Notes: generated from the letters alone by a model not told the origin. DNA of 64,000 nucleotides from CAYMWF01 sp964394085 [NCBI: uncultured Gemmatimonadota bacterium] (GCA_964394085.1 CAYMWF010000014.1:20017-84016); one strand, 5' to 3'; positions 52,227-61,894 are shown, numbered from the stretch's first letter. Numbers and translations: made by a program.

Positions 52227-55039
52227 GCATGCACGGTTTTCTGCTCAGGATTCTGGTGATAATCGTTTTGATTCCGTCTGCGGTCGCTCCCGCCTGCGCC
52301 GGTGTTTTCTATATCATTCCGGCGGAGGAAAACCGTTTTCGATCCGCTCCCGGCACGGATTCCGCTCATTTTTCCCGGGAGGTCCACGAGAAATCGATAA
52401 ACGCCCTGCGGGAAGCGGCGACGCCTTTCCACGAATCGGTGAGATTGACCCTCGGGACGGCGTCGCCGCCGCCCCGGCTCGTTCCGCTCTGGATCGTCCC
52501 GGCCATGCTGATCGTTACCCGTGATGCGGCATCCATCGAGCGGCTGCTGCCGCCGGATATGAACCTGGTTCCCGGAATCGCGGTGCTGCCCGAGCTGCCG
52601 GTTGAAAAAACGGCTCGGGAAGGCGGTGTTTCAGGAAAGGGCACGAGGCAGCCCGGGTGGGGCCTGGACGCCGTGGGCGCACCCGAGCTGTGGGGGCGCG
52701 GGTTGACAGGGGAGGGGAGGTTGATCTGCATACTGGATACAGGTGTCGACGGGGAACACCCTCTTTTCTCAGACAGGTGGCGCGGCAAAGCTCCGGGAGT
52801 CGCTCCGGGTGAAGCCTGGCTCGCGGCGGACGGCTCCGAGTATCCCTGGGATTCCGACCGGCTGGGCACCATGGCGACGGGCATCTGCCTGGGAGCGGGA
52901 AACGGCGACACCACCGGCGTGGCCACGGGAGCGGAGTGGATAGCCGCCAAGGTTCTCGGCAGACAGGCGGTCGATCTCCTCGAGGCTCTCCAGTGGACGG
53001 CCGATCCGGACGGCGATCCCTCAACCACGGGGGATGTTCCCGACGCGGTCAATTGTGCCTTCCGCACTTCGGAATCGTGCCCGGATCTGCTCGGCCAGGC
53101 CATCGCCAACCTGGAGAGCACCGGACCGGCGGTCTTTTTTTCCGCCGGGAACGAAGGTCCTGATCCGGGATCAGTCACCCCTCCCGCCGACCTGGTTCTG
53201 GGCTCGAAGCAGGTCTGGGCGACAGGCGCCGTCGACTCGACCCTGACGGTTGCCCGGTTCTCGTCCCGCGGACCGTCCGCCTGCGACAGTTCGGCGGTCA
53301 AACCGGACGCCGCGGCCCCGGGAACCGGGATCCTCACGGCGATGCCCGGCGGCGGAACCGCTTACTACACGGGAACGGGAGCGGCTGTATCTTTCGTGAC
53401 GGGGTTGGCCGCCCTTCTCCGGGAAGCGGCGCCCTACCTGACGGCGGCCCAGGTCCGGGATGTCCTGTCGTTCACGGCGGTCGACCTCGGCCAGGCGGGT
53501 GAAGACATGCTCTACGGATCCGGCCTGATCTACGGTCCGGCGGCGGCCGATCTCGTCCGGGACGGTATCGGCGCCATCGAAGGTTCCCTCCTTGACCGGG
53601 CGACCGGGCTCCCCGTTCCGGACGCCCTCGTGACCCTCGCTGACGGCGGCCAGGAAACGGTCACGAACAGCGACGGCGCTTTCTCGCTGACCGCGTCCGC
53701 AGGCGAAGACACCCTTTCCATCCGCAAGTTCGGTTACAGGTTCCTCGACGAGCCGGTGTCGGTCGTCACCGGAGACACGACCGCGCTTGCTCTCACGATT
53801 CCTCCCCTGCCTGAAGCCCGCCTTGACGGGTCGGTCACTGCCTTCGAGACCGGTGACGGTCTCTATGCGGTCCTGGAATTCAGTTTCGAGTTCTGCGGGG
53901 AACCGGTTCCGTACGGCGCGGCTTATTCGGATTCGGGTTCCGGCGAATTCAGTATCGATCTTCTCGAGGGAACCTATACGGTGGCGGTTACGCCGGAGCT
54001 TCCCTTCTCCCTGCTCGAAGCTGAAAGTGTTCCCGTGGATTCCGCGGGACCGAACCTGGTCGATTTCCAGGTTGAAGTCGCCGAAATTCTGCTCGTGGAC
54101 GGCGACGGGGGCGATGCTTATGAGATCTATTTTCATGAACCGATGGACAGCCTGAAACTCGATTATCGCACATGGGACAGATCCCTGCACGGGAGCCCGG
54201 CCGGAGCGATAAACGCGACTCCGCCCGGAATCGTGTTCTGGATGACCGGCGACCTGGAGGAGGCGGCTCTGACCCCCGGGGAAGACAGCACGTGCGCCGC
54301 ATTTCTCGACACCGGCGGCAAATGCCTTTTCACCGGGCAGAACTTCGCCGAATATCTCGCCGGCACCGGAAGCCCCGTTATCGATACTCTTCTGCGGATA
54401 GGCCATGCGGGCAATACCGACATCCATTTTATCGCCGGCGTCCCCGGAGACACTCTCGGCGAAGCGCTGCCGCTGCTCACCACGGCCGGGCAGGATCCTC
54501 CCGCCAACCAGGATTCACAGGATATCCTCGCCGTTTCGCCGGGCGGGGCGATCCCTTTCCTTCAATATGCAGGCAGTTCCGATGCGGCGGTGCGCCTGAG
54601 CCGCCCGGGAGGCGGGCGGATCGTTTTCATCGGGTTCGGCTTCGAAGGCGTGCATGAAACGGCCGGAGCCGTCGGACGTGTGGAATTTCTGCAAGTCCTG
54701 CTGGGATGGCTGAGAACAGGAACCTGGATCAGCCGGCCGGATGATTCAACCCTTCTTTCGCCGCAATACGGCGGATTGGCGGCCTGGCCCAATCCGTTCA
54801 ATCCCCGGACCCGGCTCGTCTTCGACCTGGGAACGAGCTCGGATGTGGTTCTCGATATCTTCGATATGCGGGGACGACTGGTGCGCCGACTCCTGGACCG
54901 GGAGCTCCAGGCCGGACGGCACACGGTCTCCTGGGACGGGAAAAATGGCTCCGGCAACGCTTCGGCCTCGGGAGTGTACATTGCAAGACTGGCATTCTCC
55001 CGCCAGATGCGGTATACTGTACTGATACTCCTCAAATGA
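52223..55039 (+). CDS. Exported subtilase-fold protein with lost catalytic residues and FlgD-like C-terminal domain
   Basis: 938 residues, start overlapping the previous stop. A signal peptide covers about 1-27. Residues about 145-450 are a subtilisin (S8) fold: catalytic Asp is kept as D172 in ILDTGVDGEHP and the oxyanion Asn as N310 in SAGNEGPD. The HGTHVAG histidine is replaced (RLGTMATG, L214), and GTSMAAP reads GTGAAVS, so catalytic Ser is G386. It is therefore probably not a protease. Carboxypeptidase-regulatory-like repeats lie near 455-540. The last ~85 residues (WPNPFNPRTRLVFDL, IFDMRGRLVRRLL, WDGKNGSGNASASGVY) are a FlgD-like domain, a likely secretion signal. Confidence 0.85.
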   Translation: MSMHGFLLRILVIIVLIPSAVAPACAGVFYIIPAEENRFRSAPGTDSAHFSREVHEKSINALREAATPFHESVRLTLGTASPPPRLVPLWIVPAMLIVTRDAASIERLLPPDMNLVPGIAVLPELPVEKTAREGGVSGKGTRQPGWGLDAVGAPELWGRGLTGEGRLICILDTGVDGEHPLFSDRWRGKAPGVAPGEAWLAADGSEYPWDSDRLGTMATGICLGAGNGDTTGVATGAEWIAAKVLGRQAVDLLEALQWTADPDGDPSTTGDVPDAVNCAFRTSESCPDLLGQAIANLESTGPAVFFSAGNEGPDPGSVTPPADLVLGSKQVWATGAVDSTLTVARFSSRGPSACDSSAVKPDAAAPGTGILTAMPGGGTAYYTGTGAAVSFVTGLAALLREAAPYLTAAQVRDVLSFTAVDLGQAGEDMLYGSGLIYGPAAADLVRDGIGAIEGSLLDRATGLPVPDALVTLADGGQETVTNSDGAFSLTASAGEDTLSIRKFGYRFLDEPVSVVTGDTTALALTIPPLPEARLDGSVTAFETGDGLYAVLEFSFEFCGEPVPYGAAYSDSGSGEFSIDLLEGTYTVAVTPELPFSLLEAESVPVDSAGPNLVDFQVEVAEILLVDGDGGDAYEIYFHEPMDSLKLDYRTWDRSLHGSPAGAINATPPGIVFWMTGDLEEAALTPGEDSTCAAFLDTGGKCLFTGQNFAEYLAGTGSPVIDTLLRIGHAGNTDIHFIAGVPGDTLGEALPLLTTAGQDPPANQDSQDILAVSPGGAIPFLQYAGSSDAAVRLSRPGGGRIVFIGFGFEGVHETAGAVGRVEFLQVLLGWLRTGTWISRPDDSTLLSPQYGGLAAWPNPFNPRTRLVFDLGTSSDVVLDIFDMRGRLVRRLLDRELQAGRHTVSWDGKNGSGNASASGVYIARLAFSRQMRYTVLILLK

Positions 55040-55098
55040 GACCGACGAAAACTATCCGGAGAGTCGCACGTCGAATCCGGAATTCATGAGAAGAGATC

Positions 55099-55917
55099 GT
55101 GGCGGAATATCTATCCTCAGCAGTGAATGAACCTGCAATCGAAAGCAGAAATCCGAATCCGCGGCCGCGCAGTGATGTGCTGGGCGTCAAGATCGACACT
55201 GTTTCCACAGAAGATCTGTTAACGAGAATCGAAGATCTGGTCGCTGACCGGCGTCCCCGCCAGATCACCTACGTCAACGCCCACTGCATCCTCAACTATC
55301 TGAAAGATCCGGGGTACGCGCAGATAGTGGATAAATCGGAAATCGTATACGCCGACGGCCAGGGGGTGGTATGGGCTTCGAGATTCTCGGAAACGCGGCT
55401 GCCGGAGCGTGTCAATGCCGGGGATTTTTCCCCGGAGTTCGCCAGGTTCTGCGTCCGTAACAGGTACCGGGTCTACCTTCTCGGCGGCCGGCCCGAAGTA
55501 TTGGAATCCCTGGTCCGGGGTCTCTCGGAATGGCTGCCCGATCTGGATATCGTCGGGTATCACCACGGGTATTTCGGCGATGAGGGTGAGTCCGCCGTTG
55601 TTGAAGATATTCGCTCCCTGAACGTGGATATTCTCCTGGTGGGCATGGGTGTTCCCAGGCAGGAAGAATTTATCGACAGGAACATCGATAATCTCGGGGC
55701 CGCCATCTGCTGGGGTGTCGGCGCTCTTTTCGAGTATTTTTCGGGTCACCGGAAGCGGTGTCCGTTCTGGATGCGTACTTTCGGCGTCGAGTGGCTTTTC
55801 AGGCTCTGTCTTGAGCCCCGGAGGCTCTGGCGCCGCTATCTCCTGGGTAATCCCCTGTTCGTCCTGCGCCTTCTTCTTCATATCGTCAGATCTGATCCCG
55901 CTTCGAAAACCAGATAG
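55099..55917 (+). CDS. WecG/TagA/CpsF family glycosyltransferase (GT26)
   Basis: 272 residues from GTG 55099 (AGAAGAG upstream). The family adds the second sugar to undecaprenyl-PP-linked GlcNAc-type acceptors. Motifs: VLGVKIDTVSTEDLL, TYVNAHCILNYLKD with the catalytic-region Asn, YADGQGVVWASR, RVYLLGGRPEVLESL, and VGMGVPRQEEFIDRN; then VGALFEYFSGHRKRCPFWM. It could follow the wecA-like enzymes encoded at 32878 or 44355. It is the last gene before an extended hairpin and the restriction-modification locus. Confidence 0.92.
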   Translation: MAEYLSSAVNEPAIESRNPNPRPRSDVLGVKIDTVSTEDLLTRIEDLVADRRPRQITYVNAHCILNYLKDPGYAQIVDKSEIVYADGQGVVWASRFSETRLPERVNAGDFSPEFARFCVRNRYRVYLLGGRPEVLESLVRGLSEWLPDLDIVGYHHGYFGDEGESAVVEDIRSLNVDILLVGMGVPRQEEFIDRNIDNLGAAICWGVGALFEYFSGHRKRCPFWMRTFGVEWLFRLCLEPRRLWRRYLLGNPLFVLRLLLHIVRSDPASKTR

Positions 55918-55933
55918 CAGGTGCGTCCCGAGC

Positions 55934-55986
55934 AGTCGAAGAGGGAGCGTCCTCCCGCCCGGCGGAGCGACGCTCCCTCTTCGACT
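55934..55986. repeat. Perfect 18-bp palindrome, extragenic repeat or terminator
   Basis: AGTCGAAGAGGGAGCGTC (55934-55951) pairs perfectly with GACGCTCCCTCTTCGACT (55969-55986). The 17-base loop has further CTCC/GGAG pairing. The right arm recurs near 18856 with one mismatch in 20. There is no T tract, so it may be a REP-like element rather than a simple terminator. Confidence 0.7.
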
Positions 55987-56263
55987 CCTGTCCACCCTGT
56001 GCTGTTAATGCGGCATCTACATGACGAAAAAGAAGCATGTTCCGCCTTCATGGGTATATCCACGGTTATTAAGAGTCTTATGGAATATGAGGGAGAAATC
56101 GATGGAATATTCAATATCCTGGTCAAGGACTTGATTGAGCTTCTTCCGGATTTCGGTACCAGGCTTGCCGTGGCGGAAAGGCTCTGAATACCTTTGCGAA
56201 CGGGGCAAATCAGCCGCCGAGTCTACGAGGTCGGCTGCCTTTGCTTTGTTAGATGACCCGCCA
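55987..56263. other. Gap between the glycosyltransferase and hsdR
   Basis: Counting the hairpin above, 346 bases separate the two genes. Short frames on both strands (for example 55921-56187 plus, 56017-56301 minus) lack ribosome sites and known motifs. I see no further feature here. Confidence 0.4.
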
Positions 56264-59230
56264 TCAGTAATATTTCGCGATATAATCGTAGGCTTTTCCA
56301 AACAGCTCCTGATCCTGGTGCAGGCGGTATTTGAAGAGCGTCTTACGCAGGGCCATCTTCACTTCTCGTTTGCCTGCGTGGGTGTCTTGCCAGCCGTCGA
56401 AGCGGACGATTCGGACGATTTCATCTATGTTGTTGACGACACGCTCGACCATGATCGGCGTGTCGGCGTTGCGCACTTCCTCGAACAGCTCGGTCAGGGC
56501 CGCTTTGCCGCGCTCCTCGTCTTCGATGGGCGGCACTGTCTGCTCGGTGGCCACCACATCCTTGGCCAGGTTGAGCAGCTCCTTGAGGAACTCGATGCTG
56601 GTGAGAAGGCCTTGCTCATGGCGATTCTTTAGATCTTCGAGCCGCTCGGCCAGCGCCTTGAAGCGCGAATCGTGAATGTGCTTTCGAAGCCTGCGAGCAA
56701 CCTTTATCTCGATTTCCTTTGATTTCTTCCCGGGATCCGGAGCGCCGAGCACGGCCTCGAGCAATTCGGCATCGAGCACCAGTGTTTCTAGGTCGTCGTG
56801 TACCGCGTCAATGTGCACATTTTCATGGATCAGCTCGATGGTCTTGGCTCCCAGCTTATGCCAGAGCAGTCTGCCCGTGCCCGTCGGGGGTTTTACCGAT
56901 TCGTAAACCTGGATGATCCAGCGGTAGTCGATCTCGTAGTCGCTCAGGACGGGATCGGGCGAGATCGCTTCCCAGAGCCGCGTAAGATAGCTGCAATCCG
57001 CAGCGAAGCGGTCGCGCGTTTCGTTGTTCGGAAGGCATTGCTGGGCCGTGATCAATCCTTCGTAGCCTTCGATGGTACGGTCAACCCCTGAAAAGTACTC
57101 AAGGCATTTTTGGATCGCTTCGGGCAGCTTGGTCTTCAGTTCGGCGATGTTCGACACGACACGGGTGATTCCTTCTTCATCAAACTGTATCGCCTGGGCC
57201 ACATCGTCGAAGACTCCTATATAGTCAACGATCAGGCCGTGCGACTTCAACTCGCCGTAAGGACGGTTCGTGCGGCATATCGCCTGCAGCAGAGCGTGAT
57301 CACGCATAGGTTTGTCGAGATACATCGTCTGCAGGATCGGCGCGTCGAAACCGGTGAGGAGTTTCGAAGTCACGATGAGGATCTTGAGCGGATCGCTCGG
57401 ATCGCGGAAACGATCAAGCAGCTTCTCCTCTGCATCCCGGTCACGTCGGTAGGGGGCATAGTCTTCTTCGCCTGTGCCCACTGACATCACGATATCAGAG
57501 AATTCCGGAGGAAGATGCCTGTCGAGTTCCCGCTTGTAGAGCAGGCAGCTCTCGCGGTCGAAGGTGACGACCTGGGCGCTGAACCCGTTCGGCACGACCC
57601 TTTCCTGGAAGTGTCCCATGATGTCCGCGCAGACCGCGGCGATTCGTTCGGGAGTCTTGATAAGTACAGCCATTTTCGCCGCCATCCTGGCGAGCCGGTC
57701 GCGTTCGAGATCACTCAATCCGCCGGTCAGCTCCTTGAAGGCCTCGTCGATCTCATCCTGATCGATATGCATGTCGAACAGACGCGGCTCGAAATGGAGC
57801 TCCTTCGTCGCTCCGTCCCGAACGGAATCCTCGAAACCGTAGCGGCTCATGTACCCGCCTTCGTCCTCCTCGGCTCCGAAGGCATAGAAGGTGTTCCTGT
57901 CGGCCCTGTTGATCGGTGTACCGGTCAAACCGAAGAGGAATGCATTGGGCAAGGCCTCGCGCATCTTGCGACCGAGACCGCCCTCCTGACTGCGGTGCGC
58001 TTCGTCGACCAGGGCGATGATGTTCTCTCGATCGTTGAGCACGCCCTCGGCCTCGCCGAACTTGAAGATCGTGGTGATGATGATCTTTCGCACGTCCTTT
58101 TCGAGCAGGACCTGCAGATCCTTACGGCTCTCGGCCTTGACCAGGTTCGGCGCATCGGCGGCGGAGAAGGTGCTCGCGATCTGGCTGTCGAGGTCGACTC
58201 GGTCGACAACGATCATCACAGTAGGGTTCCGGAGCACCGGGTGCAGGCGCAGCTTGCGTGCGGCGAAGAGCATGAGCAGCGACTTGCCCGAGCCCTGGAA
58301 GTGCCAGATCAGTCCCTTCTTCGGATAACCGGCCACCACCCGCTCCACGAGCCTGTTCGCGCCCTCGAACTGCTGGTACCGGGCGATGATCTTGATTCGC
58401 CGCCTCCCCTTATGCGTCGCGAACGAGGTGAAGTTCGCTAGCAGGTCGAGGATGACCCGCGGCCGAAGCATCGAGGCGACCGCCTTTTCGACCTTCTCCA
58501 TCGAGGGCAGAGTATCGTCTCCTTCGAGCCTCCAAGGTCCCCAGAACTCGACCGGCATGCGGATCGAGCCGTAGCGGTAGTCCTTGCCATCGCTGGCGAC
58601 CGAAAAGACGTTCGGCACGAAGAGCTCGGGCACGTTCTTCTCGTAGTCGTCGTGCACCTGCAGCGCTCCGTCGAGCCAGCTCTGACAGGAGCGGACAGGC
58701 GTCTTCGCCTCGATCACCACCAGAGGTATACCGTTGACGAGCAGCACAAGGTCGGCCCTTTTCTCGGTCTTACCCGCGCGGAAGGTGAACTGCCGCGTGA
58801 CGATGTACTGGTTCCGCTCAAGGTCATCGAAGTCGATGAGTTTGATCGTGACATGCTCGCCGTCCTCTCTGAAGGGCATCGAGCGCTCTCCGGTGAGCCA
58901 GGCGGCGAATTCCTCGTTGGCCTTGACCAGTCCGTCGCTCCGGACACCCATTATTATTGCGCGAAGCCGGTAGAGTACATCGTCTACTCGATCGGGTTGG
59001 GCGGCGATGGTTGGGTTCAGGCGGAGGAGAGCTTCGCGGAGGTGATCCTCGGCGAGTACTTCCTGGGGCTTCCGGGGTAGATTGTCGGCGGAGAGATAGT
59101 GCCAGCCGAGTCCGGAGATCCGGCCCGTGCGGCGAGCAAGCCCGGCACCGACAGCAGTGTGGTGTGTGACGCCGCCACAGAGCAGATCGCGGACAAAGGT
59201 CTCAATGGTGTTGGCTTCGTTGAAAGTCAT
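56264..59230 (-). CDS. hsdR: Type I restriction enzyme, R subunit
   Basis: 988 residues, normal length. The N-terminal nuclease of the PD-(D/E)xK type uses D160, E174 and K176 (RADLVLLVNGIPLVVIEAKTP). The translocase has Walker A FQGSGKSLLML (near 311-321), the DEAH motif as LVDEAHRSQEGG, and GLTGTPINRADRNT, then LKILIVTSKLLTGFDAPILQTMYLD and QAICRTNRPY. Together with HsdS and HsdM it cuts unmodified foreign DNA far from its target after ATP-driven translocation. Its ATG overlaps the hsdS stop (ATGA). All motifs look intact, so it should be active. Confidence 0.96.
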   Translation of the reverse strand: MTFNEANTIETFVRDLLCGGVTHHTAVGAGLARRTGRISGLGWHYLSADNLPRKPQEVLAEDHLREALLRLNPTIAAQPDRVDDVLYRLRAIIMGVRSDGLVKANEEFAAWLTGERSMPFREDGEHVTIKLIDFDDLERNQYIVTRQFTFRAGKTEKRADLVLLVNGIPLVVIEAKTPVRSCQSWLDGALQVHDDYEKNVPELFVPNVFSVASDGKDYRYGSIRMPVEFWGPWRLEGDDTLPSMEKVEKAVASMLRPRVILDLLANFTSFATHKGRRRIKIIARYQQFEGANRLVERVVAGYPKKGLIWHFQGSGKSLLMLFAARKLRLHPVLRNPTVMIVVDRVDLDSQIASTFSAADAPNLVKAESRKDLQVLLEKDVRKIIITTIFKFGEAEGVLNDRENIIALVDEAHRSQEGGLGRKMREALPNAFLFGLTGTPINRADRNTFYAFGAEEDEGGYMSRYGFEDSVRDGATKELHFEPRLFDMHIDQDEIDEAFKELTGGLSDLERDRLARMAAKMAVLIKTPERIAAVCADIMGHFQERVVPNGFSAQVVTFDRESCLLYKRELDRHLPPEFSDIVMSVGTGEEDYAPYRRDRDAEEKLLDRFRDPSDPLKILIVTSKLLTGFDAPILQTMYLDKPMRDHALLQAICRTNRPYGELKSHGLIVDYIGVFDDVAQAIQFDEEGITRVVSNIAELKTKLPEAIQKCLEYFSGVDRTIEGYEGLITAQQCLPNNETRDRFAADCSYLTRLWEAISPDPVLSDYEIDYRWIIQVYESVKPPTGTGRLLWHKLGAKTIELIHENVHIDAVHDDLETLVLDAELLEAVLGAPDPGKKSKEIEIKVARRLRKHIHDSRFKALAERLEDLKNRHEQGLLTSIEFLKELLNLAKDVVATEQTVPPIEDEERGKAALTELFEEVRNADTPIMVERVVNNIDEIVRIVRFDGWQDTHAGKREVKMALRKTLFKYRLHQDQELFGKAYDYIAKYY

Positions 59231-60402
59231 TGATTGCGTCCTACAAGCTGCGAGTTGATAAGACCCGCCGTCAGCCGCCCAACCTCAGACTCCCTTTTCA
59301 GGAGTTCAGCACGTTGAACCTCGATTTCCTCAAATTGCTCTACATATAATTGTTGCTCGTGTATCGGCCGCCACGGAATACGAAAGGCCCGCAAAGCGCC
59401 AAGGGTGATTGTCTTCTGCGCAAGCCCTTCCGCTCGCCACATGGCTTGTCGGTAACCAGCGGGGGATCGCAGGTACCAATAGAGATAGTCAACCAGCAGC
59501 TCATCAGGATTTGCCCTAATGAGGCCTATGTGCCTTTGGAATGTGAACCGCTCCTCGGTCTCAACCTTTGCGGGGATGCCAAAGCTGCCCACCAACGAGT
59601 ACAGCAAATCACCCATTTGGGGCCGCCAAGTCTTGGTGAGTTCCCGGTAGCTTTCCTCTGAAACGAACTTCTCGGTATTCCAGTCGACTTCACCACCAGT
59701 GATGTGGCTAACCAAGAGAAACGGAATCCCCGTCTTAGTGAAAGGCGGAGGTAAATGTGTTCCGTCCCCGATTCGTGAACACAGGCTATCGAGAGACGGC
59801 CAATCTGAGATATCAGTGAGGTCCGTTGTGAACGATCGCGTCAGGATTACCTTCTGAACCTGTTTCAGCGTGCCCTCTAACTCTGCAAACTTATTGCGGC
59901 AACACTCCGCCGCCAGCAGCACCTCCGCAATCCGCCGCTGCTCCTCCAGCGGTGGCAGGGCGAACTCGAAGGTCGCAAGGCTTTTCCAGTTGGTTCTTGG
60001 TGAGAGGGAACCTGCGGATGTACCCACCGCGTGGTTGAAGAACGCATCAGTCTGGCAGAGAAACGGCAGCAGCTCAGGGAGAAGATCCTTCCCCTTTGTT
60101 TCGAGGACATAGATGTCTCCGGAGCATACGCCGCTGAAGCCTGCAACGGCTACTTTCCGTTGGTAGGCGCGTCGCTTCCCGAACAGGACCTGGCCCGCGC
60201 GGAAGACATTCGTGAAGGTCTTACCGTCGGTGATGTCCCCCCAGCGGCGAATCTTCAGGTCGCCCGGCTCCAGGTGCTCCAGACCTACATAGCGTTCAAG
60301 ACCGTCAGCTTCCGGGGTTTTCGATCGCTTCTTCGAGAGTTGGACGACATCTCCGAATGCGACCTTGGTCCATGTCCTTTTCATGATAGCTTCAGGCATC
60401 AT
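59227..60402 (-). CDS. hsdS: Type I restriction-modification specificity subunit
   Basis: 391 residues from ATG 60402 (tandem ATG at 60399; ATG 60384 also possible), overlapping the hsdM stop. Two target-recognition domains are separated by conserved helices: the first from about WTKVAFGDVVQLSKKR to PPLEEQRRIAEVLLAAE, the second from LDSLCSRIGDGTHLPPPF to the C-terminal helix HEQQLYVEQFEEIEVQRAELL. The domain variability sets the methylated DNA sequence. It is the only specificity gene at this locus although two methylase genes are present. Target sequence cannot be predicted here. Confidence 0.92.
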   Translation of the reverse strand: MMPEAIMKRTWTKVAFGDVVQLSKKRSKTPEADGLERYVGLEHLEPGDLKIRRWGDITDGKTFTNVFRAGQVLFGKRRAYQRKVAVAGFSGVCSGDIYVLETKGKDLLPELLPFLCQTDAFFNHAVGTSAGSLSPRTNWKSLATFEFALPPLEEQRRIAEVLLAAECCRNKFAELEGTLKQVQKVILTRSFTTDLTDISDWPSLDSLCSRIGDGTHLPPPFTKTGIPFLLVSHITGGEVDWNTEKFVSEESYRELTKTWRPQMGDLLYSLVGSFGIPAKVETEERFTFQRHIGLIRANPDELLVDYLYWYLRSPAGYRQAMWRAEGLAQKTITLGALRAFRIPWRPIHEQQLYVEQFEEIEVQRAELLKRESEVGRLTAGLINSQLVGRNQ

Positions 60403-61894
60403 TACTATCCCCAGCCACGACTTCGTCGAGCATCCCCGTAAGCGCACCCATTTCGGTCCAGAATTTCCGCCCCTCCCGCTCGAAGGCGGACCAGGCCGTC
60501 GCGAGATCCTGCGGATTGCTGTCACCCGCGGAAGCCGTCTCCTTCTTCACATATCGGGGGATGGACAGATTGCCCTCCCTGTCGAGCACCTCTCCCACAG
60601 TCGCAACGGCGGATAGTCCGGACAAGTCCGTAAAACCACGATAGGCTTCGAGTATTCTTGTTTGGTGTTCCGCCTTGAGGAAGCTCTGCGCCCGTTCGCG
60701 GGCGATCTCGTCGACGGCGTCAATGAAGAGGATTTTCCCAGCCCGGTCGGCGGGTTTTGATGTCCTGCAGACCAGGACACATGCCTCCATCGGCGAGTTG
60801 TAGAAGAGTCCAGGGCCCAGCCCTAAAACGCACTCCAACAGGTCCGCTTCAATAAGCTTCCGCCGCATCCCGGCCTCTTCGTTTCGAAAGAGCACTCCAT
60901 GTGGGAAGAGGATGGCGCATCGGCCCGTCTTCGGGTCCATGCTCTTCAGAATATGCTGAAAGAATGCGTAGTCGGCACGACCCTGTGGCGGAGTACCAAG
61001 AAAGTTGCGACCCCATTGATCGCTCTGCCACGCTTCACGGTTCCACTTCTTGATGGAGTAGGGCGGATTGGCGAGGACCACGTCAAAGGTCCTGAGCCGA
61101 TCGCCCTCGACGAAGGACGGGGCGTGCAACGTGTTGCCTGTGCGGATATAGAAGTCGGAGACACCGTGCAGCACGAGGTTCATGCGGGCGATTGCAGCGG
61201 TGATGTTTATGAGTTCCTGCCCGTAGAGCCCCATTGTGCGTGTATCGCCGCCGCGGCGCTTCACCTCGGTCAGGCATGAGATGAGCATGCCGCCTGTGCC
61301 GCAGGTGGGATCGTAGATCGTCTCACCCGCATTGGGCTCGAGCATCTGAGCCATCAGGTGCACGAGCGTGCGGTTCGTATAGAACTCCTGCGCCGTGTGG
61401 CCGCTGTCGTCGGCGAACTGCTTGATGAGGTACTCGTAGCCGTTGCCGAGTTCGTCCTCCGGCACGTCGGCAAGGCTCAATGAATATTTTGAGAAGTGCT
61501 CGATGAGATTCTTGAGCGTTTCGTCGGGCATCTGCGCCTTGTCGGTCCAGGCGGCATTGCCGAAGACGCCTCGCAACCGCTCCGGGTTGGCGGTTTCGAT
61601 CGCCTGAAAAGCGTTCAGCAGGTCGCGACCGACGTCGCGGGATGCGTCGCGAACATCCTTCCAGTGGGCACCCTCCGGGATGGTGAAACGGTCGTTGGCG
61701 GTCGCCGTCGCATAATCCTTGTCACGGGTCTCCTCGAAGGCTTCGTCGTAATCCTCGTCCCAGACATCCGAGAGCCGCTTGAAGAAAAGCATGGGGAATA
61801 TGTACTGCTTGTAGTCGCTGGCATCAATGAGCCCTCGCAGCAACGTGGCCGCACCCCAGAGATAAGATTCGAGCTCCTTCTGTGATAATCTCAT
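60392..61894 (-). CDS. hsdM: Type I DNA methyltransferase, first M subunit
   Basis: 500 residues from ATG 61894, overlapping the ORF6N stop by ATGA; a longer frame to 62170 is rejected. The N-terminal helical domain (LRGLIDASDYKQYIFPMLFFKRLSDVWDE) is typical. The SAM-binding motif I is YDPTCGTGG and motif IV is ANPPYS, giving N6-adenine methylation. It is adjacent to hsdS and hsdR and is probably the partner of that complex. It differs in detail from the second hsdM at 62409. Confidence 0.95.
   Translation of the reverse strand: MRLSQKELESYLWGAATLLRGLIDASDYKQYIFPMLFFKRLSDVWDEDYDEAFEETRDKDYATATANDRFTIPEGAHWKDVRDASRDVGRDLLNAFQAIETANPERLRGVFGNAAWTDKAQMPDETLKNLIEHFSKYSLSLADVPEDELGNGYEYLIKQFADDSGHTAQEFYTNRTLVHLMAQMLEPNAGETIYDPTCGTGGMLISCLTEVKRRGGDTRTMGLYGQELINITAAIARMNLVLHGVSDFYIRTGNTLHAPSFVEGDRLRTFDVVLANPPYSIKKWNREAWQSDQWGRNFLGTPPQGRADYAFFQHILKSMDPKTGRCAILFPHGVLFRNEEAGMRRKLIEADLLECVLGLGPGLFYNSPMEACVLVCRTSKPADRAGKILFIDAVDEIARERAQSFLKAEHQTRILEAYRGFTDLSGLSAVATVGEVLDREGNLSIPRYVKKETASAGDSNPQDLATAWSAFEREGRKFWTEMGALTGMLDEVVAGDSNDA

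Noticed and set aside
53171-54427. 418-residue minus-strand frame
   Set aside because: Antisense shadow of the subtilase-fold gene in GC-rich sequence; no family motif and no ribosome site.
55921-56187. 88-residue plus-strand frame after the glycosyltransferase gene
   Set aside because: It starts inside the long palindrome, lacks a ribosome site and shows no known motif.
57515-58441. 308-residue plus-strand frame inside hsdR
   Set aside because: Antisense of a gene with full HsdR motifs; composition is that of a shadow frame.
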